This document shows, piece after piece, positions 17,467 to 27,355 of a stretch of 59,412 bases of DNA. Positions within the stretch are counted from its first letter, which is position 1. Every line of letters begins with the position of its first letter. This DNA comes from an uncultured Lachnospiraceae bacterium (lineage in GTDB: Bacteria; Bacillota; Clostridia; Lachnospirales; Lachnospiraceae): assembly GCA_934320845.1 (NCBI GenBank), contig CAKRFU010000017.1:1-59412 (forward strand), written 5' to 3'. A program made the position numbers and the translations under genes. Below the pieces are notes generated by a model. The model was not told the origin of the DNA and ran no database searches. It worked only from the letters and a program-made list of their open reading frames with translations.

Positions 17467-18210
17467 ATGTCAGGACATTCAAAATTTGCAAACATTAAAC
17501 ATAAAAAGGAGAAAAACGACGCAAAAAAGGGTAAGATTTTTACAATTATCGGACGTGAGATAGCCGTAGCTGTTAAAGAAGGCGGTGCAGACCCTGAAAA
17601 TAACAGCAAACTTCGTGATGTTATCGCAAAAGCAAAAGCAAACAACATGCCAAACGATACTATCGACAGAGGAATCAAAAAGGCAGCAGGCGATGGTGAC
17701 GGCGTAAACTATGAAGAAGTTACATATGAAGGATATGGTCCAAACGGTATTGCCATTATCGTAAAAGCACTTACAGACAATAAAAACAGAACTGCAAGTA
17801 ATGTGCGCAATGCTTTTACAAAAGGAAGCGGAAGTGTAGGAACACAGGGATGTGTGTCATATATGTTTGATGAAAAAGGTCAGATTATTATTTCAAAAGA
17901 AGAACTTGAGGATAATGATATAGAAGTAGATCCGGATGAACTTATGATGCTTGCACTTGATGCGGGTGCAGAAGATTTTTCGGATGAAGAAGAAGCATAT
18001 GAGATAATCACAGCACCGGCTGATTTTTCAGCAGTAAGAGAGGCTCTTGAAAAGGAAAACTATCCTATGGCAAGTGCGGAAGTTACTATGATTCCACAGA
18101 ATTATGTAGAACTTACAGATGAAAATGATATAAGACAGCTTAATCGTACACTTGATCTTCTCGACGAAGATGATGATGTACAGGATGTTTATCACAACTG
18201 GGATGAATAA
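17467..18210 (+). CDS. yebC: YebC/PmpR family protein
   Basis: Protein of 247 residues starting [20 protein letters not shown], the family signature. [20 protein letters not shown] and the acidic loop [15 protein letters not shown] are also typical. YebC proteins act as translation factors easing stalled peptides and have been described as transcription regulators in some species; which applies here cannot be told. The ATG has AGAAAGGA upstream at a somewhat long spacing. The gene lies with its own promoter between argR and the BIG2 gene. Confidence 0.95.
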   Translation: MSGHSKFANIKHKKEKNDAKKGKIFTIIGREIAVAVKEGGADPENNSKLRDVIAKAKANNMPNDTIDRGIKKAAGDGDGVNYEEVTYEGYGPNGIAIIVKALTDNKNRTASNVRNAFTKGSGSVGTQGCVSYMFDEKGQIIISKEELEDNDIEVDPDELMMLALDAGAEDFSDEEEAYEIITAPADFSAVREALEKENYPMASAEVTMIPQNYVELTDENDIRQLNRTLDLLDEDDDVQDVYHNWDE

Positions 18211-18345
18211 TTAAAGGTGTATATCGTTTCCGTTTCTGTATATAATCAACTTGCATCATTATATAAATAATATATTGTGCCGATAATATATTATAAGATA
18301 AGGGTAGTACCAAAAAGACGGATTGAGTGAGCCAGGGGAGGAATT

Positions 18346-21300
18346 ATGAATCGATTAAAGGAAAAGATAAAGAAAAAATGGAAAGTTATGACAGGGCTGA
18401 CAGTGATGTTTGTGCTCGTCTTTTTAGTAGGGTTTGCAGTGAAAGCTCATTTTACGACAAAAGCTGCGGATAAACCAGTATATAAGATTACGGATGACGA
18501 GAATCGAGATGTGAAGTCATCAATGTCTGTAAGACGAGTGACTAGCAAGATTTCGGTAACAGGAGCTACCTCAGAGAAGACAACTTATACTTGGAAAAGT
18601 TTGAATGATAGTATATTGGTGTTAGGTGCAGATAAAAAAGATACTTTTACAGGTAGTGGCTTGACAAATGAGGTAGATGTAACAGTTAAGAAAACAGGTA
18701 CTGTTGCTTTGCAGCTTACAATTAAAAATAATGATACGGGAGATGTACAATCTTTTTCAATTTCTGTTACTGTAATATTTTCTATTAATGAGTATATGTC
18801 CGATAATGCTGTGAAAGCAAAGATGGGCAGAATTTATTCAACGGATGATAGAAAGTCTCTTATTATGGATTCTGAAACAGAGTTGGAATTTGGAAAAAGT
18901 GCGGTAGATGAAACATCTAAACTTAATATGATTTTTGGAGATGCAACCGATGAGAGAGCAAGCTGGAGTACCAGTAACCCTGATGTAATAGATATAACAC
19001 GAGATGGAACAAAAAATAAAAGTGTTAAGGCTGTAGGTCCGGGGCGTGCGACTTTGTCTGTCACATATACTGACGGAACGTCAGAATTTAAGGATTCGAT
19101 TACCGTATATGTAAGACCTAAAGTATATTATAAAGAATCGACATCAGCAGCAGGAACGGAGGTTACTAATAGTGAAACAGGTGTCAACATCAGCAATGGA
19201 GAATATATCGACTGTAAAGCAGTGTTTGTTGCAAATCCATTGGAGGCAATAAACAACAAATTAATTTGGGTTATTTCTAAAAATGATACAGCTGGTAATA
19301 AAGTATTAGTAAGAGATTCGCTTGGAAACAGCTCTAAAGAATATGGCGATAATGCAAAGCTTGTTTATTCGTCAACAGCAAATATGTATCAGCTTCAGGC
19401 TAAGGCTGGAATTTATACAGTGCAGTTTTATGTAGCCGGAACATACAAAGGATTTGATGAGGCACAGAATAATGTGCCTGGATGTCGACCGGTGAATGTC
19501 GGCGGCGGCGTTTCAGTTAAAAGTGAATATGGTCCAAAAACAAAAACAATTAACATAGGTGGAAAATATAATCTTTCGGATGCGTTTAACATTAGCTTAA
19601 ATGACATGAATGATTTATATACATTAAAAGTTAAAGATGCTGAAGGAAATGATATAAATTATGACGATTATATTTCGATAGATGACTGGGTGGTTACAGC
19701 AAAGAAAGTTGGTACAGTACAATTTATGGTTGCACCAAAAGATGCTAGTATTACAACTTCAAATATTCCGGGAATTCAAACTTTCAAGCAAGAGACTATA
19801 ACGGTTATAATTTCCAATACATTTTCTATGAATGTAAGGTATGCGACGATGTCTGTAGGAAACGAGGAACCATTAAATTTATATGGGGTTTTTGGAGAAA
19901 ATGTTAATGCATTACCAGAACAATTTAAATGGTCAACTTCAGACACTACAAATACATACATTGATATAAAGACGGATCTTGACGATAATCAGGGAAAAAA
20001 TGCAAAAATATATGCTAAAAAGGCAACAGCAGTAGACCAATTTATATTAGTGACGGTTTCGTGGACTAATACGGATGGAGTTACATTGACTGCCGAGTGT
20101 GAGATTAAAATAACAGATAATATCAATGGTTTTAATATAGTACCTAACAAGATTTCAGTTGAAGTAGGTCAGCAGCAGGTTATTGCAACTGATCTTAAAG
20201 ACGGCAGAAGTCTTATCTGGCTTTCATCAGATCCTAAAGTTGGTACCATAGAGCAGATTTCAGGAACTACAAACCCATCTGCAATGTTTACAGCATTAAA
20301 AGCTGGTAAAACAGTAATTACGGCACTTAATCCTGAAAACAATGTATATGCTACCTGTGAGGTTACTGTTACACAGCCTGTAACGGAGCTCGCAATCGGT
20401 GTAGAAGACCAGGATACAAAGCAGGTTACACAGTATGATACATATACAACGACATTGGCAATGAGATATGTATTTTTAAAAGCTATATATGGACCAGCTG
20501 ATACCACAGAGAATGAAGCAGATTTTAAATGGAGTATTGATGGAACATCAATTTTAGGTGTAAGACCTACTGATATTGCAGAGATAGACTCGTCAGGTAA
20601 AGTTACGATGAAACGAGAGGGTGATGTATATATTACAGTAGAAAGTGCAACAGGTAAAGCGAAACCGGGGCGACTTCACCTTATCATTTCATCAAGACCT
20701 ATGACAAGTATTACTACAGATGTTACAAATCTCAGTATGATAAAAGGTGATACATATACGGTTAAAACAACATATCTTCCTGAAGATGCATCAGATACAA
20801 GAATGACATGGAAATCTGATGATGCTAAGGTTGCTACTGTAAATTCAAGTGGTGTTATTACTGCTGTAGGAGCAGGTACAACTTCGATTACCGTATCAGC
20901 TGTTCTGCCACAGTCAGACGATAATCATACTATTGCAACAGCGACTATACTTGTAACTGTAAGAGAACGGCTTGTATCTATTGCCTTTGGCTCAAATGCC
21001 GAATACATAGCTGTTGGCGGTTCAAAAACAGTTGATTTGAGATTTACTCCGAGTGACAATGTAAATAAGAATGTTACATATTCATCATCAGATACGTCAA
21101 TATTTACAGTAACACAGGAAGGTGTTATTACCGGTGTGAAAGAAGGTATAGCAGTTCTTAGCTGTGTGGCTGAAGATTTGGGACAAAGCGGAGCCATAAC
21201 ATGTATGGTATATGTAACTCCGCAGGAAGTTTCAGCTACCGATTTCAGCATTACACCGAGTGAAGATACCGTTTATATAGGAAGTACAATACAGCTTACT

Positions 21301-22977
21301 CCTGTATTTACACCGGAAGATACTACGATAAGGGATGTAACATGGACATCTTCTGATGAAGCAAAGGCTACGGTTGATGCAGACGGTGTTGTTTCAGGTA
21401 TTGCAGAGGGAACAACAGTAATTACGGCTACTTACAAGGATACGACAAACGATAATAAAGTGTGGACAAGTACATGTATTGTGACAGTTGAGAAAGCACC
21501 TATATACGCAACAGGTTTTGAAGTTTCTCCGACAACACAGAATATTATATGTGGTGACGAATTTACAATAACACCTAAATTTACACCTGAGGATACTACA
21601 AATCAAACAGTTATATATCAGTCTCTTGATGAAACAATTGTAACTGTAAATACAAGCGGAGTTGTAACAGGTGTTGGTCCGGGAGATGCGATTGTACAGT
21701 GTACATCGGTGGACGGAGGATTTAATGCGACTGTTGCCGTTCATGTAGACAAAGCAGTTGATTTTAAACTTTCACCACAGAAAAGAGATCTTGCCATTGG
21801 CCAGAGTTTTACACCTAAGAAAGTTATAAAACCTGCTAATGCAAAAAAAACTGCTACATGGAAGTCATCAAATACAAAAATAGCAACTGTTAATTCAGCA
21901 GGTAAGGTTACTGCTAAGAAGAAGGGAACATGTACAATAACATGTACTCTTACAAAATACAGACAGTCAGCTACATGTAAAGTAAAAGTTGGAAAGCTTT
22001 ACTCAAAAGTAAGACTCAACAAACATAATATAAGAATCGGTTTAAATCAGTCATATAGATTGAAAGCAACTGTAAAAACCAATGCAGCTAAGACTCCTAA
22101 ACTTAAATGGAAGAGTTCAAACTCACGAATATTAAAGGTATCAAGTGGAGGCAAGATTACTGCAAAACGAGTTGGTATTGCCAGAGTTACTGTTATGACA
22201 AAAGACGCAATACATGCTAAGGCATCTTGTAAGGTAAGAGTTATAAGACGTGTGACAAGTATCAGGCTTAATACAAACTATACTGTTTGTTATGTAGGCA
22301 GAAGTAAACAGCTTCATGCAATTATTAAACCAAAATCTGCATCTGTTAAGAAAGTTAAATGGCAGAGTTCTGATAAGAATATTGTTCAGGTAAATGGTTC
22401 AGGTAAAATTTGGGGTATTGCTGAAGGTGACGCATATGTCACAGCGACAACTACTGACGGAAGCAACAAGAGAGCCAGATGCTTTGTCAAGGTAGTTGAG
22501 CCGACACCGGTAACAAGTATTGTTATAGCACAGCAGGATGTGACGATGAAACGCGGAGACAGTTTGAAATTGTCATACTCAGTTCTGCCGTCAGACAATT
22601 CAGACGAGATTGAGTTCTCAAGTGACAATAAGAGAGTTGCAACAGTAAACAGAAAGGGTGTTGTAAAGGCTGTTGGTACAGGTAATGCAACTATTACAAT
22701 ACTTGCAACAAGCGGCGTATCATCAACAGTTAATGTAAATGTTGTTGCACTTAACAAATCTGAACTTAATCTCAGACAGTATGATTCAGAGACATTGATA
22801 GTTCATGGAACTTCAAATGCCGTAACATGGTACTCATCTAATACGAGAGTAGCTGTGGTAACAAATGGAAAGGTTGTAGCCAAAGGAATAGGTACAGCGT
22901 ATATATATGCGTATGTAAACGGCTGCAAGCTGGGATGTCAGGTAAATGTTACATCGGTAAATAATAAGAACCGGTAG
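18346..22977 (+). CDS. Large BIG2-domain surface protein (1543 aa)
   Basis: Secreted or surface-attached protein. A basic start and hydrophobic segment (about residues 16-33) form a signal peptide or anchor. The rest is largely bacterial Ig-like group 2 (BIG2) domains of about 80-90 residues. Recognisable repeats begin near residues 595, 786, 876, 964, 1056, 1138, 1221, 1303, 1389 and 1469, each with the W-S-S/D...A-T-V...G-x-V/I-x-A/G core. The first 1130 residues are neutral to acidic; from about 1138 the domains become strongly Lys/Arg-rich and carry paired cysteines. I see no LPXTG motif, SLH or choline-binding domain, so attachment is unclear. A role in adhesion or wall structure is inference. 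GGGAGGA precedes the ATG. Confidence 0.9.
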   Translation: MNRLKEKIKKKWKVMTGLTVMFVLVFLVGFAVKAHFTTKAADKPVYKITDDENRDVKSSMSVRRVTSKISVTGATSEKTTYTWKSLNDSILVLGADKKDTFTGSGLTNEVDVTVKKTGTVALQLTIKNNDTGDVQSFSISVTVIFSINEYMSDNAVKAKMGRIYSTDDRKSLIMDSETELEFGKSAVDETSKLNMIFGDATDERASWSTSNPDVIDITRDGTKNKSVKAVGPGRATLSVTYTDGTSEFKDSITVYVRPKVYYKESTSAAGTEVTNSETGVNISNGEYIDCKAVFVANPLEAINNKLIWVISKNDTAGNKVLVRDSLGNSSKEYGDNAKLVYSSTANMYQLQAKAGIYTVQFYVAGTYKGFDEAQNNVPGCRPVNVGGGVSVKSEYGPKTKTINIGGKYNLSDAFNISLNDMNDLYTLKVKDAEGNDINYDDYISIDDWVVTAKKVGTVQFMVAPKDASITTSNIPGIQTFKQETITVIISNTFSMNVRYATMSVGNEEPLNLYGVFGENVNALPEQFKWSTSDTTNTYIDIKTDLDDNQGKNAKIYAKKATAVDQFILVTVSWTNTDGVTLTAECEIKITDNINGFNIVPNKISVEVGQQQVIATDLKDGRSLIWLSSDPKVGTIEQISGTTNPSAMFTALKAGKTVITALNPENNVYATCEVTVTQPVTELAIGVEDQDTKQVTQYDTYTTTLAMRYVFLKAIYGPADTTENEADFKWSIDGTSILGVRPTDIAEIDSSGKVTMKREGDVYITVESATGKAKPGRLHLIISSRPMTSITTDVTNLSMIKGDTYTVKTTYLPEDASDTRMTWKSDDAKVATVNSSGVITAVGAGTTSITVSAVLPQSDDNHTIATATILVTVRERLVSIAFGSNAEYIAVGGSKTVDLRFTPSDNVNKNVTYSSSDTSIFTVTQEGVITGVKEGIAVLSCVAEDLGQSGAITCMVYVTPQEVSATDFSITPSEDTVYIGSTIQLTPVFTPEDTTIRDVTWTSSDEAKATVDADGVVSGIAEGTTVITATYKDTTNDNKVWTSTCIVTVEKAPIYATGFEVSPTTQNIICGDEFTITPKFTPEDTTNQTVIYQSLDETIVTVNTSGVVTGVGPGDAIVQCTSVDGGFNATVAVHVDKAVDFKLSPQKRDLAIGQSFTPKKVIKPANAKKTATWKSSNTKIATVNSAGKVTAKKKGTCTITCTLTKYRQSATCKVKVGKLYSKVRLNKHNIRIGLNQSYRLKATVKTNAAKTPKLKWKSSNSRILKVSSGGKITAKRVGIARVTVMTKDAIHAKASCKVRVIRRVTSIRLNTNYTVCYVGRSKQLHAIIKPKSASVKKVKWQSSDKNIVQVNGSGKIWGIAEGDAYVTATTTDGSNKRARCFVKVVEPTPVTSIVIAQQDVTMKRGDSLKLSYSVLPSDNSDEIEFSSDNKRVATVNRKGVVKAVGTGNATITILATSGVSSTVNVNVVALNKSELNLRQYDSETLIVHGTSNAVTWYSSNTRVAVVTNGKVVAKGIGTAYIYAYVNGCKLGCQVNVTSVNNKNR

Positions 22978-22982
22978 ATTAT

Positions 22983-23018
22983 GATGCCAGGGTCAAAATA
23001 TCTTTTGAGCCCAACATC
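22983..23018. repeat. Dispersed imperfect palindrome, copy 1
   Basis: Arms GATGCCAGGGTCAAAA (22983-22998) and TTTTGAGCCCAACATC (23003-23018) around a TATC loop. It begins a few bases after the stop of the BIG2 gene. Related copies are at 28944-28983 and 48973-49010. No T-run follows, so it is not a standard terminator. Confidence 0.6.
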
Positions 23019-23040
23019 AAGCTTATAAATGTCTTATGTG

Positions 23041-23100
23041 CCGGCCGTCAATTGTTAGATTTTTAATCTGACTTTTGCCGGTCGGTATTTTTATTTTTCT
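23041..23100 (+). terminator. Two-part terminator of the BIG2 gene
   Basis: CCGGCCG (23041-23047) pairs with CGGTCGG (23079-23085), enclosing an 8-bp hairpin GTTAGATT/AATCTGAC (23054-23072), followed by TATTTTTATTTTTC. Confidence 0.85.
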
Positions 23101-23133
23101 TTTTTATTTGCCATAAAAAAGAAAATGTGTTCA

Positions 23134-23145
23134 GAAAATATGTTC
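23134..23145 (+). promoter_or_regulatory. Probable LexA (SOS) box upstream of recN
   Basis: GAAAATATGTTC differs by one base from the Gram-positive LexA consensus GAAC-N4-GTTC and abuts the recN -35 element. LexA bound here would block RNA polymerase. The one mismatch is in the left half-site (23137). Confidence 0.55.
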
Positions 23146-23175
23146 TTGACAAACAACTGTTCAGTGTGCTAGTAT
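23146..23175 (+). promoter_or_regulatory. Sigma-A promoter for recN
   Basis: Perfect TTGACA (23146-23151), an 18-bp spacer and TAGTAT (23170-23175) with an extended -10 TG. Confidence 0.75.
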
Positions 23176-23219
23176 TCATATAAATAAATGAGCAAACAGA
23201 CTGTTGAGGGGGTATTGAT

Positions 23220-24929
23220 ATGTTATTAAATCTTCATGTAAAAAACTTAGCTGTTATAGATGAAATAGAAGTTGAATTTTCAGATGGACTTAATGTACTT
23301 ACTGGAGAGACAGGTGCCGGAAAATCCATCATTATCGGTTCTATAAATATTGCACTTGGTGGGAAAGTACCCAAAGATATTATTCGAAATGGAACAGAAT
23401 TTGCGTTGATTGAATTGACTTTTTTGGCAGAGACAGATGAGCAGGTATGTGAACTGGAGAAATTGGGGGTTTCTCTTGAGGAAAATATGCTTGTTATATC
23501 AAGAAAAGTTACTAAAAGCCGTACCATAAACAGGGTTAATGGGGAAACAGTGAATGTTTCCATGCTTAAAAGTATTGCTGATATACTTATTGATATTCAC
23601 GGTCAGAATGAACAGCAGTCGCTCCTTCACAAACATAAGCATATGGAGATTGTTGACCGTTATGTTGGTGAAAAGATGTGCGGAAAAGATGTCAAATTTG
23701 GAAAGATGTACAAAGAATATAAGGATATGTCAGAAAAGTACAATGGAAAAGAAATTTCTGAAGATGAACGTCTTAGAGAGATATCATTTATCAAGTATGA
23801 ATTGGAACAGATTGAGGATGCACATCTTGTAAAGGGTGAAGAAGCAAAGTTACAGGAGAGATACCGCTATCTTTCAAATGTAAATGAGATTGAAAATGGG
23901 ATAGGAGAAATTTATTCCATGATGGGAAGTTCAGATACCGGTGTGGAAAATGTATCTCAGATGCTTGGAAGAAGTTCGCGTATATTAGGTAAGATTAGTG
24001 AGTATGATGACGGTTTAAAAAATCTTGCCAGCCAAATATCAGAAATAGATGAACTGATTATGGACTTTAACAGAGACTTGCAGGCATATGCTTCGGGCAT
24101 TGAGAATACGAGTGAAGAATTTGAAAATGTAGAACAGAGACTTGACCTTGTAAGAGGAATTAAGGCGAAATATGGAGCTACTACAGAGCTCGTTGAAAGT
24201 TATGCAAAAAATCTTACGAAAAAATTAGAAAAATATGAGGCATATGGGGAATATAAGGCAAATTTAGAGAAAAAAATAAATTTATATAAAGAAAAATTAT
24301 CAGAACTTGCAAAACAGATATCAAAAATAAGGAAAATCTGTTCAAGGGAACTTCAAAAGAAAATTACTGATGCACTTATAGATTTGAACTTTTTGCAGGT
24401 TAAGTTTGAGATAGCTGTTACAGAACTTAGTGAATTTGATATACACGGAAAGGATGATATTGAATTTATGCTTTCCACAAATCCGGGAGAAGATTTAAAG
24501 CCTTTAGGAAGTGCTGCATCAGGCGGCGAACTGTCACGAATAATGCTCGCCATAAAAGCAGTATTAGCTGAACATGATTCTATAAGTACACTTATTTTTG
24601 ATGAGATTGATGTTGGTATAAGTGGAAGAACAGCACAAAAAGTTGCTGAAAAAATGGCATTTATAGGTAAGTCACATCAGGTCATATGTATATCTCATCT
24701 TGCGCAGATTGCAGCGATGGCAGATTGTCATTATCTTATAGAAAAAAACAACACGGACAATCACACAAGTACAATTATAAGAAGATTGTCTGATGATGAG
24801 GCTGTTGATGAACTTGCCAGAATATTAGGCGGTGCAAGGATAACAGAGGCAGTCAGGGAAAGTGCAAGAGAGATGAAACAGTTAGCAGGAAAAGAAAAAG
24901 AGGAATCGATTAGAAGGCTGACTGCATAA
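23220..24929 (+). CDS. recN: DNA repair protein RecN
   Basis: SMC-like ATPase (569 aa) acting early in double-strand-break repair. Walker A is GETGAGKS at residues 29-36. The middle is coiled coil (about residues 155-370). The ABC signature is AASGGELSRIMLA and the Walker B region LIFDEIDVGISG, followed by QVICISHLAQIAA. GAGGGGG precedes the ATG. A promoter with an apparent LexA box indicates damage-inducible expression, as known for recN in other bacteria. A 9-bp hairpin, AAAAGTATT/AATACTTTT, begins at its stop codon (24929-24949). Confidence 0.96.
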   Translation: MLLNLHVKNLAVIDEIEVEFSDGLNVLTGETGAGKSIIIGSINIALGGKVPKDIIRNGTEFALIELTFLAETDEQVCELEKLGVSLEENMLVISRKVTKSRTINRVNGETVNVSMLKSIADILIDIHGQNEQQSLLHKHKHMEIVDRYVGEKMCGKDVKFGKMYKEYKDMSEKYNGKEISEDERLREISFIKYELEQIEDAHLVKGEEAKLQERYRYLSNVNEIENGIGEIYSMMGSSDTGVENVSQMLGRSSRILGKISEYDDGLKNLASQISEIDELIMDFNRDLQAYASGIENTSEEFENVEQRLDLVRGIKAKYGATTELVESYAKNLTKKLEKYEAYGEYKANLEKKINLYKEKLSELAKQISKIRKICSRELQKKITDALIDLNFLQVKFEIAVTELSEFDIHGKDDIEFMLSTNPGEDLKPLGSAASGGELSRIMLAIKAVLAEHDSISTLIFDEIDVGISGRTAQKVAEKMAFIGKSHQVICISHLAQIAAMADCHYLIEKNNTDNHTSTIIRRLSDDEAVDELARILGGARITEAVRESAREMKQLAGKEKEESIRRLTA

Positions 24930-25035
24930 AAAGTATTATGAATACTTTTGAAGTATTTGCAGATTATATCTATCAGAAAAGAAAATGTGCGTGTGCAGAT
25001 TTACAAAAATAATTGCTTTTCCGGGGGATATGATT

Positions 25036-26283
25036 ATGCAGAGAAAAAAATATTATCAGTTTATACTTATAGGTTTACTGTTATTAGATATTGCAGTTTC
25101 AATCTTATATTATGTATGGTATCTTGACAGAAAAATACCTGCAAATATAAATATTATTGAAAATACAGAAGAATCATTTGATTTTAGTCTTCCGGTTCAG
25201 TGCAATAATGTCGCAAGTGATACTATAAAAGTATTTAATAATTCTCAACATGGCGGAAAAGTAAAGGTGGTTGCAGGAGAAAGTACAGGAAGCTGTAAAG
25301 CTGAACTTAAGTTGTTTGGAATTTTTCATTACAGAAACATTAAATTTAGTGTTGTAAAGAAACAAAAACTTATTCCGTCAGGCAGAGCAGCAGGGATTTA
25401 TGTCAACGCAAAAGGTGTTATGGTTCTTGGAACATCATCAATTGCAGGAAAGGGTGGAAACAGTTACAGTCCGTCTAAAAATATTCTTCAGGCAGGAGAT
25501 TATATTTATAATGTTGCAGGAGAAGAAGTATCTTCCATCGATGATATCGAAAAGATATTACAGACACTTGGAAGCGGAAATATTAAAATGAAGATCCGCA
25601 GAGGAAAAGAAAAGATAGATGTAAAAGTTAAAGCTGTAGAGACTGAGGATGGAAAAGTAAGAATAGGAACATGGCTTCGTGAGGATACCGAGGGAATAGG
25701 AACTATAACATATATATCACCTGATAATACTTATGCCGCACTTGGACATGGTATAGCTGACGCAGATACAGGGCTGCTCGTTGACATATCGGCAGGAGGT
25801 TTGTACAAGGCAGTAGTAAGTAAGGTTATACCGAGCAAAAGAGGTGTACCGGGGCAGATATCAGGCAGTGTTGAATTATCTGACAGGTGTCGAATAGGCA
25901 GTATTATTTCAAATAATGATTCGGGAATAAAGGGTGAAATTCTAAAAAGTGAGGCAGTAAATTATGATAAGAAATATGCTCTTCCTGTTGCACTTAAGCA
26001 GGATATTAAGAAGGGAAAAGCATATATATTGTGCCAATTAGGTGATGATGTTGAAAAATATGAAATTGAAATCTGTAATATAATTCAAAATGCAAAAGAA
26101 AATAAGGATATGGTTATTAAGGTTACAGACAAAAAACTTTTGAAAAAAACAGGAGGGATTGTTCAGGGAATGAGTGGTTCACCAATTGTACAGGATGGCA
26201 GGATAGTGGGAGCAGTTACACATGTATTTGTAGATGAACCGACTAAGGGGTATGCAATATTTATTGAAAAGATGTTAAAATAA
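25036..26283 (+). CDS. spoIVB: Stage IV sporulation serine peptidase SpoIVB
   Basis: S55-family serine peptidase made in the forespore and secreted across its membrane; by family knowledge it triggers pro-sigma-K processing. One N-terminal membrane segment (about residues 8-28) is followed by a PDZ domain (about residues 115-210, including SGRAAGIYVNAKGVMVLGTS). The peptidase domain has His238 in ALGHGIAD and the nucleophile Ser380 in GMSGSPI. Start 25036 lies 8 nt after GGGGG; in-frame ATGs at 25030 and 24985 are less well placed. The 415 aa are close to the family norm. It sits between recN and spo0A, the conserved order. Confidence 0.95.
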   Translation: MQRKKYYQFILIGLLLLDIAVSILYYVWYLDRKIPANINIIENTEESFDFSLPVQCNNVASDTIKVFNNSQHGGKVKVVAGESTGSCKAELKLFGIFHYRNIKFSVVKKQKLIPSGRAAGIYVNAKGVMVLGTSSIAGKGGNSYSPSKNILQAGDYIYNVAGEEVSSIDDIEKILQTLGSGNIKMKIRRGKEKIDVKVKAVETEDGKVRIGTWLREDTEGIGTITYISPDNTYAALGHGIADADTGLLVDISAGGLYKAVVSKVIPSKRGVPGQISGSVELSDRCRIGSIISNNDSGIKGEILKSEAVNYDKKYALPVALKQDIKKGKAYILCQLGDDVEKYEIEICNIIQNAKENKDMVIKVTDKKLLKKTGGIVQGMSGSPIVQDGRIVGAVTHVFVDEPTKGYAIFIEKMLK

Positions 26284-26301
26284 CAAATTGATTTAAAAAA
26301 A

Positions 26302-26456
26302 AGTAGAATGATGTTGTCAAAAAGTAGAAAATAGTAGAAAAACATAGTGAACGATGATGTAACAGGGTATTATAAGTCGAAATGTAGAGCGTGTTTAGCG
26401 TTGAAATATGATGAGTAAGGTAATATTATCAAGAAGTAGTAAAACAGAAAGTCGAA
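26302..26456 (+). promoter_or_regulatory. Repeated AGT(A/C)GAA heptamers upstream of spo0A
   Basis: AGTAGAA occurs at 26302-26308, 26323-26329 and 26333-26339; AGTCGAA occurs at 26375-26381 and 26450-26456. AGTCGAA differs from the 0A box TGTCGAA only in the first base. This may be an autoregulatory region. I could not define a clear sigma-A or sigma-H promoter here. Confidence 0.35.
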
Positions 26457-26469
26457 TTTGGAGGTAAAC

Positions 26470-27282
26470 ATGGACAACATCAAAGTTTTAGTAGTTGATG
26501 ACAACGGAAGAATTGTAAATTTACTAAAGGATGCAATCACAAAAGAAACGGATATGGATGTAGTAGCAACAGCTAATGATGGCGAGGAGGCATTGAAAAA
26601 AATAGAAGTCTACAATCCTGATGTGGTCTTGCTTGATCTTATAATGCCGAGAATTGACGGCTTGGGTGTTATGGAGAGGTTGAAAGAGAAGAAAAAGATA
26701 ACTTCAGTTCCAAAGATAATAGTTATTTCGGCTGTTAGTCAGGAGAGTGTTACGGAAAATGCATTTACGCTTGGTGCGGCATATTACATTCTCAAGCCTT
26801 TTGACACACAGATGGTGCTTTCAAGAATAAGAACAGCAGTCAACGAAGAAAATGCTGAAAATCATGTTATAAATACAATATATGAGAACGGAAACAAAAT
26901 GCTGAAGAAATCATATAATCTTGAGGCTGATGTAACAGATATAATACACGAAATAGGAGTACCTGCACATATAAAGGGGTATCAGTATCTTAGAGATGCA
27001 ATAATCATGTCGGTTAATGATGACGAGATGCTTGGAGCGATTACAAAAAGATTGTATCCTACTATAGCAAAAAATCATAAAACGACATCAAGCAGAGTTG
27101 AGAGAGCTATAAGGCATGCTATTGAAGTTGCATGGAGCAGGGGTAAGGTAGATACAATAGAAGAACTTTTTGGATATACTGTAAGTTCAGGAAAGGGAAA
27201 ACCGACAAATTCAGAATTTGTCGCACTTATATCTGATAAGATAAGACTTGAATATAAAATGAACAGTAAAATGATAGTTTGA
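26470..27282 (+). CDS. spo0A: Sporulation master regulator Spo0A
   Basis: Response regulator (270 aa) that starts sporulation when phosphorylated. The receiver domain has Asp10/Asp11, the phosphoacceptor Asp56 in VLLDLIMP and Lys109 in YILKPF. The C-terminal Spo0A DNA-binding domain includes [20 protein letters not shown] and [19 protein letters not shown], the recognition-helix region. ATG 26470 has TTTGGAGGT immediately before it; the TTG at 26458 overlaps that site and is rejected. Presence of an intact spo0A together with spoIIIA and spoIVB argues that the organism sporulates. Confidence 0.97.
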   Translation: MDNIKVLVVDDNGRIVNLLKDAITKETDMDVVATANDGEEALKKIEVYNPDVVLLDLIMPRIDGLGVMERLKEKKKITSVPKIIVISAVSQESVTENAFTLGAAYYILKPFDTQMVLSRIRTAVNEENAENHVINTIYENGNKMLKKSYNLEADVTDIIHEIGVPAHIKGYQYLRDAIIMSVNDDEMLGAITKRLYPTIAKNHKTTSSRVERAIRHAIEVAWSRGKVDTIEELFGYTVSSGKGKPTNSEFVALISDKIRLEYKMNSKMIV

Positions 27283-27293
27283 CAGAAAAATGC

Positions 27294-27322
27294 TTTTCAG
27301 AGCCGGCAAATTAGGGTATAAT
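27294..27322 (+). promoter_or_regulatory. Sigma-A promoter for glgA
   Basis: TTTTCA (27294-27299), a 17-bp spacer and perfect TATAAT (27317-27322), starting just after the spo0A stop. Confidence 0.65.
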
Positions 27323-27355
27323 GTATATAAACATTGGCGAAGGAGGTTGGTTTTA

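Noticed and set aside
24929..24949. Terminator between recN and spoIVB
   Set aside because: The 9-bp hairpin is all but free of G-C pairs and lacks a T-run after it beyond its own arm; evidence is too weak to list as a terminator.
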